In this document: positions 1 to 5,972 of the stretch, in pieces
Layout of the letters: every line of letters starts with the position of its first letter
Position numbering within the stretch: the stretch's first letter is position 1
Source of the DNA: Thalassospiraceae bacterium
GTDB taxonomy: Bacteria > Pseudomonadota > Alphaproteobacteria > Rhodospirillales > Magnetovibrionaceae
Length of the DNA stretch: 5,972 nt
Assembly (NCBI GenBank): GCA_030638205.1
Contig: DAOWFB010000127.1
Coordinates: 1 to 5,972 of the forward strand
Reading direction: 5' to 3'
Translations under genes and position numbers: made by a program
The notes under the pieces: generated by a model
The model's input: the letters and a program-made list of their open reading frames with translations, nothing else
The model's database searches: none
Told to the model about the DNA's origin: nothing

Positions 1-980
1 ATATTAAATTAAAATCGAAACCGATTTATTCAAATAATTCGGCCAGTGTGTGGGATGTGGGTGACGGGGTGGCGTGTCTTGAATTTCATTCCAAGATGAA
101 TTCCATCAACACGTTCACCCTGATGGTGATGGAAAAGGCGGTAAAAAAACTGCCCGGTGACGGGTTCAAGGCGCTGGTTATTTACAACGAAGGAAGCAAT
201 TTTTCAGTTGGTGCCAACGTCGTCCCGTTGCTGGTTGTGGCCAAGCTGCACATTTGGCCGTTGTTAAGGTTGATACTTGGTCAGGGTCAAAAAACCTTAG
301 CCAAGCTAAGATTTTCCCCCTTCCCGGTTGTGGGTGCGCCGTCGGGCATGGCCCTTGGTGGCGGCTGCGAAACACTTCTTCATTGTGATCGTATAGTCGC
401 CCATTCAGAAACCTATGTCGGGCTGGTGGAAGTGGGCCTCGGCCTAATTCCCGGCTGGGGTGGGTGCAAGGAACTTATAGGTCGCTGGTTTACTTCAAAA
501 AATCGCCCCGGCGGCCCTATGGTTCCGGTAATGAAAGCGTTCGAGACCATAGCAACGGCCAAGGTCGCCAAATCTGCGTTTGAAGCCCGCGATTTGATGT
601 TTTTGCGCCCCAATGATGAAATAATAATGAACCGTGACCGGGTTTTGAGCAAAGCCAAGATTGCTGCTTTAAAAATGGCCGATAATTACACCCCGCCTGA
701 ACCTTATGAGGTTTCCCTGCCGGGGCCATCGGGTCGCGCCGCGCTTGAAATGGCGCTACGTGATTTTACTAACAAAGGAATTGCCACCCCCCATGACGTT
801 ACCATCGGTAAAGAGTTAGCGTGGGTATTAAGCGGCGGTGAAACCGATGTAACAGAAACATTATCTGAAAAAGATTTATTGAAGTTGGAACGTAAGGCTT
901 TCATGCGTTTGGCCAAGACGCCTAAGTCCCTTGCCCGGGTTGAACATATGCTAAAAAAAGGCCAACCACTTAGAAATTAA
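1..980 (+). CDS. 3-hydroxyacyl-CoA dehydrogenase/enoyl-CoA hydratase fusion (FadN-type), 5'-truncated by window edge; C-terminal crotonase domain visible
   Basis: The reading frame (first full codon at 3) is open to the left edge, so the start lies outside; the GTG at 48 is internal, since the residues before it (KPIYSNNSAS) already fit the family. About 325 residues are seen. The crotonase domain follows the linker WDVGDGVACLEFHSKMN. It has the oxyanion-hole segments SVGAN and GMALGGG, and both glutamates expected for hydration: GCE (codon 369-371) and LVEVGLGLIPGWGG (codon 429-431). The tail ARVEHMLKKGQPLRN is typical of fusions with an N-terminal dehydrogenase and C-terminal hydratase, as in Bacillus FadN and the reverse of E. 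coli FadB. Full-length members are near 770-800 residues, so more than half is missing. Inferred role: cytoplasmic hydration of trans-2-enoyl-CoA and oxidation of 3-hydroxyacyl-CoA; the dehydrogenase half is not seen. It probably forms an operon with fadE, 57 bases downstream. The fusion assignment rests on tail and linker similarity. Confidence 0.9.
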   Translation, partial: IKLKSKPIYSNNSASVWDVGDGVACLEFHSKMNSINTFTLMVMEKAVKKLPGDGFKALVIYNEGSNFSVGANVVPLLVVAKLHIWPLLRLILGQGQKTLAKLRFSPFPVVGAPSGMALGGGCETLLHCDRIVAHSETYVGLVEVGLGLIPGWGGCKELIGRWFTSKNRPGGPMVPVMKAFETIATAKVAKSAFEARDLMFLRPNDEIIMNRDRVLSKAKIAALKMADNYTPPEPYEVSLPGPSGRAALEMALRDFTNKGIATPHDVTIGKELAWVLSGGETDVTETLSEKDLLKLERKAFMRLAKTPKSLARVEHMLKKGQPLRN

Positions 981-1004
981 GTCACTTAGAAATTAAGTCA
1001 CTTA
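967..1004. repeat. 16-bp tandem duplication plus partial third copy across the stop codon
   Basis: The unit CACTTAGAAATTAAGT occurs at 967-982 and again, identically, at 983-998, followed by a six-base partial copy CACTTA at 999-1004. The first copy contains the last codons and TAA stop of the hydratase gene, so extra copies do not change the protein. Each unit also carries short inverted arms (ACTTA/TAAGT). It looks like a replication-slippage duplication; no function is evident. Confidence 0.85.
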
Positions 1005-1025
1005 TGAAACTGGGCAATAGTTAGC

Positions 1026-1032
1026 AAGAGGT
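1026..1032 (+). promoter_or_regulatory. ribosome binding site of fadE
   Basis: AAGAGGT lies upstream of the ATG at 1038, with the GAGG core ending six bases before it. This is a good Shine-Dalgarno match and fixes the fadE start, consistent with a hydrophobic N-terminus directly after that ATG. Confidence 0.7.
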
Positions 1033-1037
1033 AACAA

Positions 1038-3464
1038 ATGACAACAACATTAATGATTATTCTTATTGCTTTCGCATTTTCTGCCGCACTCGCCTATATG
1101 GGGCGCGGATATCTTGCATGGGTTTCATTTGTTGCATTTGGAATATTTGCATGGTCAACGGCAGGCGTTAACTCACCAACTGCATTTAAGGTTACGATTG
1201 GGGTTTATCTATTCTTTGCAGTTTTATTTGGCATCACACTAATACGCCGTTTTATTGTTTCTGCCCCAGCCATGAAAATTGTCGCATCAATGTTGCCCAC
1301 CATTGGTGATACGGAAAAAATTGCGCTCGAAGCTGGAACCGTTTGGTGGGACGGTGATCTTTTTTCCGGTAACCCCGATTGGCAAAAACTTATAGATTTT
1401 AAAATCCCCGAACTTAACGCCGAAGAACAAAAATTCATGGATGGCCCAGTAGAAGAACTGTGCGCCATGATAAATGACTGGGAAATATATCAGGCCCGTG
1501 ACCTTTCGCCCGAAGTTTGGGATTTTATAAAAAAGAATGGGTTTATGGGTATGATAATCCCCAAAGAATATGGCGGGCTTGGATTTTCTGCCGCAGCGCA
1601 TTCGGCCATTGTTACAAAAATTTCTAGCCGTTCCATTGCCGCCGCAGTTACCGTAATGGTTCCCAATTCATTGGGACCGGGTGAATTGCTTATTCATTAT
1701 GGAACCAAAGAACAAAAAGACCATTTCTTGCCTCGGCTTGCCGATGGCACCGACATCCCCTGCTTTGCCCTGACCGAACCCCACGCCGGATCGGACGCCG
1801 CCAATGGACGTTCAGCGGGTATTGTTTGCCGTGGTTCATGGGAAGGCAAAGAAGTAATTGGTATCAACCTTACGTTTTTCAAGCCCTACATAACACTGGC
1901 TCCAATTGCAGGCGTTGTTGGATTATCGTTTAATCTATTTGATCCCGACAACATTTTAGGTGAAAACAAAAACCCCGGAATAACTTGCGCCCTTATTCCC
2001 GCCACCACTTCAGGGCTAATATTGGGTGATAGGCACGACCCGCTTGGGGTTCCGTTTATGAATGGAACGGTTGAAGGCGAAAATATGTTTATCCCGGCTG
2101 ATTTCATCATCGGCGGCATTGAACAGGCCGGTGGCGGTTGGCGCATGCTGATGGAAAGCCTATCGGCTGGACGCGGAATATCCCTTCCCTCGCTTTCGGT
2201 TGGCGGTGCAGAAGTTTCCTGCCGCGCAGCTGGGACATACGCATTAGTACGCGAGCAATTTGGTCTTCCCATTGGAAAGTTTGAAGGCGTGCGCGAACGC
2301 CTGGGCCGCATGGCCGGTATGGCCTACGTTATGAATGCGGCGCGTAAAACTACTGCCGCGGCCATTGACGCAGGCGAAAGCCCAACCGTTATTTCGGCCA
2401 TTGTAAAAGCATACCTAACCGATGGAATGCGCCAAAGCATGAACGATGCCATGGATGTTCACGCCGGTGCCGGAATTAGCGGTGGCCCCAGAAACATATT
2501 TGGCCGTGCATACACATCTATCCCCATTGGAATAACGGTTGAGGGTGCAAACATACTAACCCGTTCGTTGATTGTATTTGGTCAGGGTGCAATTCGTTGC
2601 CATCCATTTGCCTACCCCCAAGTAGAAGCCATAATGGAAAATGATTTAAAAGCATTTGATAAATCGCTTTTCGGTCACATCAACCACATCGTCAAAAATT
2701 CAATGCGGGCATTCTTTTTGGGACTTTCCGGTGGCATGGCGCTTAGCGCACCAGTTGGCGGGCCAGAGGCAAAGCATTACAAACGCCTAACCCGCATGTC
2801 ATCTGCATTTGCGCTAATCGCTGATTTTGCTCTTATGACCTTGGGTGGCGCATTAAAACGCAAGGAATATATAAGCGGACGATTGGCCGATGCTTTTGCA
2901 TGGATGTATCTGGCATCAACTGCATTAAAAAGATTTCATGACGAAGGATCGCCCGAAAGCGAACGCCCGTTGCTTGATTGGGTTATGGCGCACGCTCTAT
3001 ATCAAATTGAAAGCTCACTTATTGGCGTTCTGGTCAACCTTCCCAATCGGTTGGCGGCAGGCGTTGCTTCAATTTTGGCATTCCCCTTGGGCCCCAGATA
3101 CCAACCCCCTACTGACCGCCAAGTCGATAATGCGGCGGCGGCACTGTTAGACGAAGATGGCATTGTGCGCGAAATGCTTAGCCGTGAAATATACATACCC
3201 CACGCATCCAGCCCCGGTTTTGGCGCGTTGGAACACGCGCTTGATTTAATAACCGCTGCTGGGCCAGCAATTGCCAAGGTTAAAGACGCCCGCAAAAAAG
3301 GTGAGATCGAAAAAGCGTCCATGCTGGAAATGGCGGTGGCAGCACGGACGGCAGACATCATCAACGATGGTGAGCTGGGTTCCATCAAGGCCGCCGAAGA
3401 AGCGCGCGATGATGTTGTGCAGGTAGATAGCTTTGCCCCAGATGTTTATAAAACGCTGCGTTGA
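1038..3464 (+). CDS. fadE: FadE-type acyl-CoA dehydrogenase, membrane-anchored
   Basis: This 808-residue protein (E. coli FadE is 814) catalyses the first beta-oxidation step, FAD-dependent conversion of acyl-CoA to trans-2-enoyl-CoA. Three hydrophobic segments lie near residues 4-23, 26-44 and 50-70, implying inner-membrane attachment as in other FadE proteins. The acyl-CoA dehydrogenase domains follow: an N-terminal part with PKEYGGLGFS, the TEPHAGSDA motif at 246-254, a middle region with YITLAPIA and GITCALIPATT, and a C-terminal helical part with ITVEGANILTRS. The glutamate of VEGAN (residue 502, codon 2541-2543) matches the catalytic base position of this family. Residues from about 525 to the end fit the DUF1974 extension peculiar to FadE. 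The ATG has a good ribosome binding site. The gene follows the hydratase fusion on the same strand, so co-transcription is likely. No frameshift or lost key residue is visible. Its stop lies 11 bases from that of the convergent cyclase gene. Confidence 0.96.
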   Translation: MTTTLMIILIAFAFSAALAYMGRGYLAWVSFVAFGIFAWSTAGVNSPTAFKVTIGVYLFFAVLFGITLIRRFIVSAPAMKIVASMLPTIGDTEKIALEAGTVWWDGDLFSGNPDWQKLIDFKIPELNAEEQKFMDGPVEELCAMINDWEIYQARDLSPEVWDFIKKNGFMGMIIPKEYGGLGFSAAAHSAIVTKISSRSIAAAVTVMVPNSLGPGELLIHYGTKEQKDHFLPRLADGTDIPCFALTEPHAGSDAANGRSAGIVCRGSWEGKEVIGINLTFFKPYITLAPIAGVVGLSFNLFDPDNILGENKNPGITCALIPATTSGLILGDRHDPLGVPFMNGTVEGENMFIPADFIIGGIEQAGGGWRMLMESLSAGRGISLPSLSVGGAEVSCRAAGTYALVREQFGLPIGKFEGVRERLGRMAGMAYVMNAARKTTAAAIDAGESPTVISAIVKAYLTDGMRQSMNDAMDVHAGAGISGGPRNIFGRAYTSIPIGITVEGANILTRSLIVFGQGAIRCHPFAYPQVEAIMENDLKAFDKSLFGHINHIVKNSMRAFFLGLSGGMALSAPVGGPEAKHYKRLTRMSSAFALIADFALMTLGGALKRKEYISGRLADAFAWMYLASTALKRFHDEGSPESERPLLDWVMAHALYQIESSLIGVLVNLPNRLAAGVASILAFPLGPRYQPPTDRQVDNAAAALLDEDGIVREMLSREIYIPHASSPGFGALEHALDLITAAGPAIAKVKDARKKGEIEKASMLEMAVAARTADIINDGELGSIKAAEEARDDVVQVDSFAPDVYKTLR

Positions 3465-3475
3465 TTGCTTGGCGG

Positions 3476-4666
3476 CTAGCTGTATGCAGGCACATAAGGT
3501 GCGGATTTATTCCCATTGATGCACACCCGGTTGCGACCGGATTCCTTTGCCTCATAAAGCATAACATCGGCCTTGCTTATTAGCTCTTCAAGCGAGCTTA
3601 TATCTTCTACGTATGTGGCTACGCCAAAACTTGCGGTAACAGATATGGACGCGTCATTGTGCTCAATATTGCATTCAGATATATTTTTTCTTAACCTTTC
3701 CGCCACAATTGAAGAATCTTCCAATTTGGTATCGGGCATGAACAGCAAAAATTCCTCTCCGCCCCAACGGGAAACAACATCGCCGTTGCGCGCGGTGTGG
3801 GTTATAACGTCTGCAATATCGATGAGCGCCTTATCGCCACAGGCATGACCGTAATTGTCGTTGATGGATTTAAAATTATCAATATCGAGTATGACCACCG
3901 ACATATTTTGTTTATTGCGCAAGCAGGAATTCCAAATCGGGGTCACGGCATCTTGGAAGGCCCGCCTATTAAACAGCCCGGTTAGAGAATCTCGCGATGC
4001 CATATCACGCAAGCGCCGATTTAGCCGATTTGATGTCATCATCAGCAATCCCATGGCGATGCCCGCATTGGAAATAATGCCGGTTAACACGGTTAGCTTA
4101 TCAATTTGTCTTGGGTAGGTAGATACATCCAAACCGCCAAAAGCGGTTATCCCGCGTGCCCACACAACCGCAACAAAAATTATTGCCATAAATGCAACTG
4201 CGTTTTCTGCATTTTTGTATAAAGATTTTGATACCAGCGCCGGAATAATGGAAAAATAAATTGCGCCAACAATAATTGACCCCAACCCCAGCCGCCATCT
4301 TAGGCTTTCTTCGGAAACCATCAGCAAAACCAAAATCACAACAACGGATAGCGATGTTAGGGCAAACAATATCCGGATAGTGCGGGTCGATGTATTGGTA
4401 AACCTGACAATGCCGTAATAGGCAATTAAGGTTGCGTTCCAAACAATAATATTGCCCAAGGTATCTAGGGCATGAAAATTATATGAATTTACAGGAAACA
4501 AATAACCGGCAGAAATTACGCTCATACCAATAACGGCAACCCACGACCCCACGGCCCATTCACGGGTACCGGCCTCGTTTTTGTTATTGAGCCAATTTAT
4601 GGTCAATGCAATAGCGGTTGCAACAAGCATGGCCGCATAAACAATGAATAGCGTGTTGTTATCCAA
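3476..4666 (-). CDS. membrane-bound diguanylate cyclase (7 hydrophobic segments + GGDEF domain)
   Basis: This protein should make the second messenger c-di-GMP from two GTP at the inner membrane. From the chosen start it has 396 residues. Seven hydrophobic segments lie near residues 5-25, 36-57, 68-87, 97-117, 127-146, 155-176 and 191-210; I cannot assign this sensor region to a named family. The GGDEF domain spans about 218-384, with DSLTGLFNRR at its start, DIDNFKSINDNYGHACGD (metal-binding D261, D263) and the active-site loop GGEEF at 302-306 (bases 3749-3763). RNGD, five residues before GGEEF, is a correctly spaced RxxD inhibitory site, so product feedback is likely. There is no EAL or HD-GYP domain. 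Start choice: the frame opens with TTG at 4678, directly after an in-frame TGA and without a ribosome binding site. The TTG at 4666 has GGGA six bases upstream and is preferred; the next ATG (4630) would cut the first membrane helix. The gene is convergent with fadE and downstream of lysR on the same strand. Confidence 0.93.
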   Translation of the reverse strand: MDNNTLFIVYAAMLVATAIALTINWLNNKNEAGTREWAVGSWVAVIGMSVISAGYLFPVNSYNFHALDTLGNIIVWNATLIAYYGIVRFTNTSTRTIRILFALTSLSVVVILVLLMVSEESLRWRLGLGSIIVGAIYFSIIPALVSKSLYKNAENAVAFMAIIFVAVVWARGITAFGGLDVSTYPRQIDKLTVLTGIISNAGIAMGLLMMTSNRLNRRLRDMASRDSLTGLFNRRAFQDAVTPIWNSCLRNKQNMSVVILDIDNFKSINDNYGHACGDKALIDIADVITHTARNGDVVSRWGGEEFLLFMPDTKLEDSSIVAERLRKNISECNIEHNDASISVTASFGVATYVEDISSLEELISKADVMLYEAKESGRNRVCINGNKSAPYVPAYS

Positions 4667-4694
4667 GGATATTCCCAATCAGAAAGCGCTAACA

Positions 4695-4720
4695 GTATAA
4701 ACTAAACGCCCGGCTGACAG
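4695..4720 (-). promoter_or_regulatory. possible sigma70-type promoter of the diguanylate cyclase gene
   Basis: On the minus strand TATACT (4700-4695) resembles a -10 box. CTGTCA, 15 bases upstream of it, is a poor, closely spaced -35 match. Transcription would begin about ten bases before the first possible TTG. This is weak and rests on the -10 alone. Confidence 0.2.
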
Positions 4721-4727
4721 CATGCGG

Positions 4728-4758
4728 GTATTTTTATGTAAAATACATACGAAAATAC
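4728..4758. repeat. AT-rich heptamer cluster with perfect inverted repeat, between lysR and the cyclase gene
   Basis: On the + strand GTATTTT (4728-4734) and AAAATAC (4740-4746) form a perfect 7-bp inverted repeat with a five-base loop. AAAATAC recurs at 4752-4758, exactly 12 bases after the previous copy. No run of T follows the stem on either strand, so it does not look like an intrinsic terminator. It lies upstream of the cyclase gene and could be a protein binding site. It may also be chance in AT-rich spacer. Confidence 0.5.
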
Positions 4759-4768
4759 GATTACTTTT

Positions 4769-5752
4769 TTATCCAAGGCCGTCCGGGTGGATGAAATCAT
4801 CCTGAAAGCAAGGGCTGTTAATTGGGCTGAATGCCGCCTTTAGGTGGTCGATTGTCGCCCTGATGCGCGCGACCGCATCGACTTCTGGATGATAAACCAA
4901 CCAGATGTCATGCTGAACATGAAGATCAATCTCAACCGGAACTAATGATGTATCCAGTGCCGCCATATAGGTTGGCAGCATCCCCAACCCGGCACCAGAC
5001 AACAAAGCCTGATAGTGCGACGTGCTGGTGTTTGTTGAAACGGATACAAATCCTTCGCGCGGGGTTTCTGGAAACAATCTATCAACGGCATCAAAATCCA
5101 GTTGCGGGGAAAGCTGTTCGACGATCGTATGTTCCGCTACGCATTTAAGAGATTTTGGTTGGCCGTGTTTTTTTATGTATTCCGCCGATGCAAAAGGCAT
5201 GACATGCATGCGACCTAATTTTACCACCTTAAGTGTGGGGTTTTCGGGCCGTACAAGCTGTATCGCTATATCGGCATCACTATCCAAAAGATCAGCAACA
5301 CGCATGGTGCAGTTAATTTCAGCAATAACGTTTGGGTTTTCTTTCTGGAACTCGACCATTTTTGGGGTGACCCAATAGGCACCAAGGCCTTCGGTGACGG
5401 AAATTCTCACCCGCCCCTCAAGTGCCGATTGATCGGAGTTAGATATATATTTTAAACCCAAAGACGCCTGTTCCATTTGGGCGGCAACCCTAAGCAATCT
5501 TTCGCCGTCTTCGGTTAATTGAATGCCCTTGGCGTTGCGAATCATCAGCAGGCAACCAAGCTCATGCTCTAGGGTTTCCACATGCCGCCTGACGGTATTA
5601 AGGGCCATCCCCAGCTCTGCCGAGGCGCCGCGAAGACTGCCGTGCCGGTTAACCACAGAAAAAACCCGAATAGCATTCCAGTCCAGCCGTTCAACTGGAA
5701 CAACGCTTGGGTGTTCATATTGCCGAACACCCTGTTTCACATATTTATGCAT
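4769..5752 (-). CDS. LysR-family transcriptional regulator
   Basis: This 327-residue protein has the LysR architecture. A winged helix-turn-helix lies near residues 23-82 (LDWNAIRVFSVVNRHGSLRG, then ASAELGMALNTVRRHVETLE and LTEDGERLL), followed by a linker helix and a periplasmic-binding-protein-like effector domain of about 112-310 (GRVRISVTEGLGAYWVTP, DADIAIQLVRP, SGAGLGMLP). It should bind DNA as a dimer or tetramer and respond to a small molecule; the ligand cannot be read from the sequence. The frame is open back to a TTG at 5785, but that has no ribosome binding site and falls inside a candidate operator. The ATG at 5752, with GGGGG six bases upstream, is preferred. The recognition helix reads ALNTVRRHVETLE in place of the more common SQPTVSR form, so this belongs to a divergent LysR subgroup. 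It is transcribed away from an unrecognised gene starting at 5829, the usual layout for a LysR gene and its target. Confidence 0.92.
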   Translation of the reverse strand: MHKYVKQGVRQYEHPSVVPVERLDWNAIRVFSVVNRHGSLRGASAELGMALNTVRRHVETLEHELGCLLMIRNAKGIQLTEDGERLLRVAAQMEQASLGLKYISNSDQSALEGRVRISVTEGLGAYWVTPKMVEFQKENPNVIAEINCTMRVADLLDSDADIAIQLVRPENPTLKVVKLGRMHVMPFASAEYIKKHGQPKSLKCVAEHTIVEQLSPQLDFDAVDRLFPETPREGFVSVSTNTSTSHYQALLSGAGLGMLPTYMAALDTSLVPVEIDLHVQHDIWLVYHPEVDAVARIRATIDHLKAAFSPINSPCFQDDFIHPDGLG

Positions 5753-5754
5753 CC

Positions 5755-5772
5755 AAAACCCCCAGAGGTTTT
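5755..5772. repeat. inverted repeat overlapping the lysR ribosome binding site
   Basis: AAAACC (5755-5760) and GGTTTT (5767-5772) are perfect six-base arms around a six-base spacer, directly upstream of the lysR ATG. The minus-strand GGGGG (5763-5759) taken as ribosome binding site lies partly in the spacer and partly in an arm. It could be an operator half or a small mRNA hairpin, or chance. Confidence 0.5.
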
Positions 5773-5773
5773 C

Positions 5774-5779
5774 ATAATA
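5774..5779 (-). promoter_or_regulatory. possible -10 box of the lysR promoter
   Basis: Read on the minus strand, TATTAT matches five of six bases of the TATAAT consensus and would place the transcript start about 15 bases before the lysR ATG. The hexamer 17 bases further upstream (TTTTCC) is a poor -35 match. The candidate operator overlaps this box and extends into the -10/-35 spacer, which would suit self-repression. Confidence 0.3.
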
Positions 5780-5795
5780 GCTCAAATGCAGCTAT
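5777..5795. promoter_or_regulatory. candidate LysR operator (6-7-6 inverted repeat with T-N11-A)
   Basis: ATAGCT (5777-5782) and AGCTAT (5790-5795) are perfect inverted arms around the seven-base spacer CAAATGC. Two T-N11-A matches lie within it (T5778/A5790 and T5782/A5794), the consensus form of LysR-family binding sites. It sits in the 76-base gap between lysR and the divergent gene, the expected place for an operator serving both. Binding is inferred, not shown. Confidence 0.5.
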
Positions 5796-5811
5796 CGGAA
5801 AACAATCATAC

Positions 5812-5819
5812 AAGGTGAG
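5812..5819 (+). promoter_or_regulatory. ribosome binding site of the divergent gene
   Basis: AAGGTGAG ends nine bases before the ATG at 5829, a fair Shine-Dalgarno match with slightly long spacing. An in-frame TAA at 5820-5822 rules out any earlier start, so this site supports the ATG. Confidence 0.5.
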
Positions 5820-5828
5820 TAACGGAAT

Positions 5829-5972
5829 ATGCAAAACAGCGCTGATTTATCATCCCTAATTAGGATACTTCAATATGCAATCGGCGAGGCCGAGCATCTG
5901 GGCGTTACGGAAATCGCGTGGGCCAAGGATCTCTCCGGTGGCGACATTGTAATTGAAATAGGTGGTTCTAAA
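5829..5972 (+). CDS. unrecognised protein, N-terminal 48 residues (3'-truncated by window edge)
   Basis: The frame opens with ATG after an in-frame TAA and stays open for 48 codons to the right edge, so the total length is unknown. A fair ribosome binding site precedes it. The product starts MQNSADLSSLIRILQYAIGE and continues EAEHLGVTEIAWAKDLSGGD. Residues 7-25 look like an amphipathic helix (LxxLIRILQYAIGEAEHLG), and residues 39-45 are beta-like (DIVIEIG). No signal peptide or membrane segment is present in this part, and I recognise no family. It is divergent from the LysR gene across 76 bases that hold a candidate operator, so LysR control is a reasonable inference. Being coding rather than a chance frame is supported by the start, the ribosome binding site and the divergent layout, but 48 open codons alone are weak evidence. 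Confidence 0.6.
   Translation, partial: MQNSADLSSLIRILQYAIGEAEHLGVTEIAWAKDLSGGDIVIEIGGSK

Noticed and set aside
48..50. GTG as the start of the first gene
   Set aside because: The frame stays open to the left edge and the residues upstream fit the family, so this is an internal valine codon.
1004..1024. Six-codon frame ATG...TAG (MKLGNS) just before the fadE ribosome binding site
   Set aside because: It has no ribosome binding site of its own, part of it derives from the repeat-rich spacer, and a frame this short is expected by chance.
1886..2311. A 141-codon open frame on the minus strand inside fadE
   Set aside because: It is the antisense shadow of a clearly conserved acyl-CoA dehydrogenase region; its product resembles nothing and has low-complexity, proline- and serine-rich content.
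3002..3388. A 128-codon open frame on the minus strand inside fadE
   Set aside because: It is another antisense shadow of conserved FadE coding sequence, with no start-site support.
4709..4728. CCCG...CGGG pair considered as a terminator hairpin between lysR and the cyclase gene
   Set aside because: The stem is only four base pairs with a 12-base loop. The short T-run after it is on the strand opposite to both genes, so it cannot end either transcript.
5022..5378. A 118-codon open frame on the plus strand inside lysR
   Set aside because: It is opposite the conserved LysR effector domain, has no ribosome binding site and no recognisable product.
5753..5785. Eleven-residue N-terminal extension of the LysR protein from a TTG at 5785
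   Set aside because: There is no ribosome binding site, the stretch includes the likely -10 box, and it starts within the candidate operator; the ATG at 5752 is better placed.

Overview
The window looks like chromosomal DNA of a free-living Gram-negative bacterium, most likely an alphaproteobacterium. That guess rests on the style of the beta-oxidation proteins and of the LysR regulator. Base composition looks moderate by eye and similar across the genes. I see no rRNA, tRNA, CRISPR array, transposase or phage gene, and coding density is high, with no gene-free stretch longer than about 100 bases.

Left part (1-3464, + strand): a fatty-acid beta-oxidation block. It opens inside a gene whose visible C-terminal part is an enoyl-CoA hydratase (crotonase) domain, ending in the tail typical of 3-hydroxyacyl-CoA dehydrogenase/enoyl-CoA hydratase fusions of the FadN type. 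After 57 bases, which include a 16-bp tandem duplication, comes a full-length FadE-type acyl-CoA dehydrogenase with N-terminal membrane segments. Together they cover the first oxidation (FadE), hydration (crotonase domain) and, presumably off the left edge, the second oxidation of acyl-CoA. They probably share a transcript.

Middle part (3476-4666, - strand): a membrane-anchored diguanylate cyclase with about seven hydrophobic segments, an intact GGEEF active site and an RxxD inhibitory site. It converges on fadE with only 11 bases between the stop codons and no visible terminator. About 100 bases upstream of its start lie three copies of an AT-rich heptamer, two of which form a perfect inverted repeat.

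Right part (4769-5972): a LysR-type regulator on the - strand and, divergent from it, the first 48 codons of an unrecognised + strand gene that runs off the window. The short divergent region holds a perfect 6-7-6 inverted repeat containing two T-N11-A matches, the usual LysR operator form. It suggests that the regulator controls itself, the divergent gene, or both. A second inverted repeat overlaps the regulator's ribosome binding site.

Overall this is a mostly ordinary metabolic and regulatory region. I do not see a clearly new system. The points worth following are the divergent regulator/unknown-gene pair and the small repeat structures.
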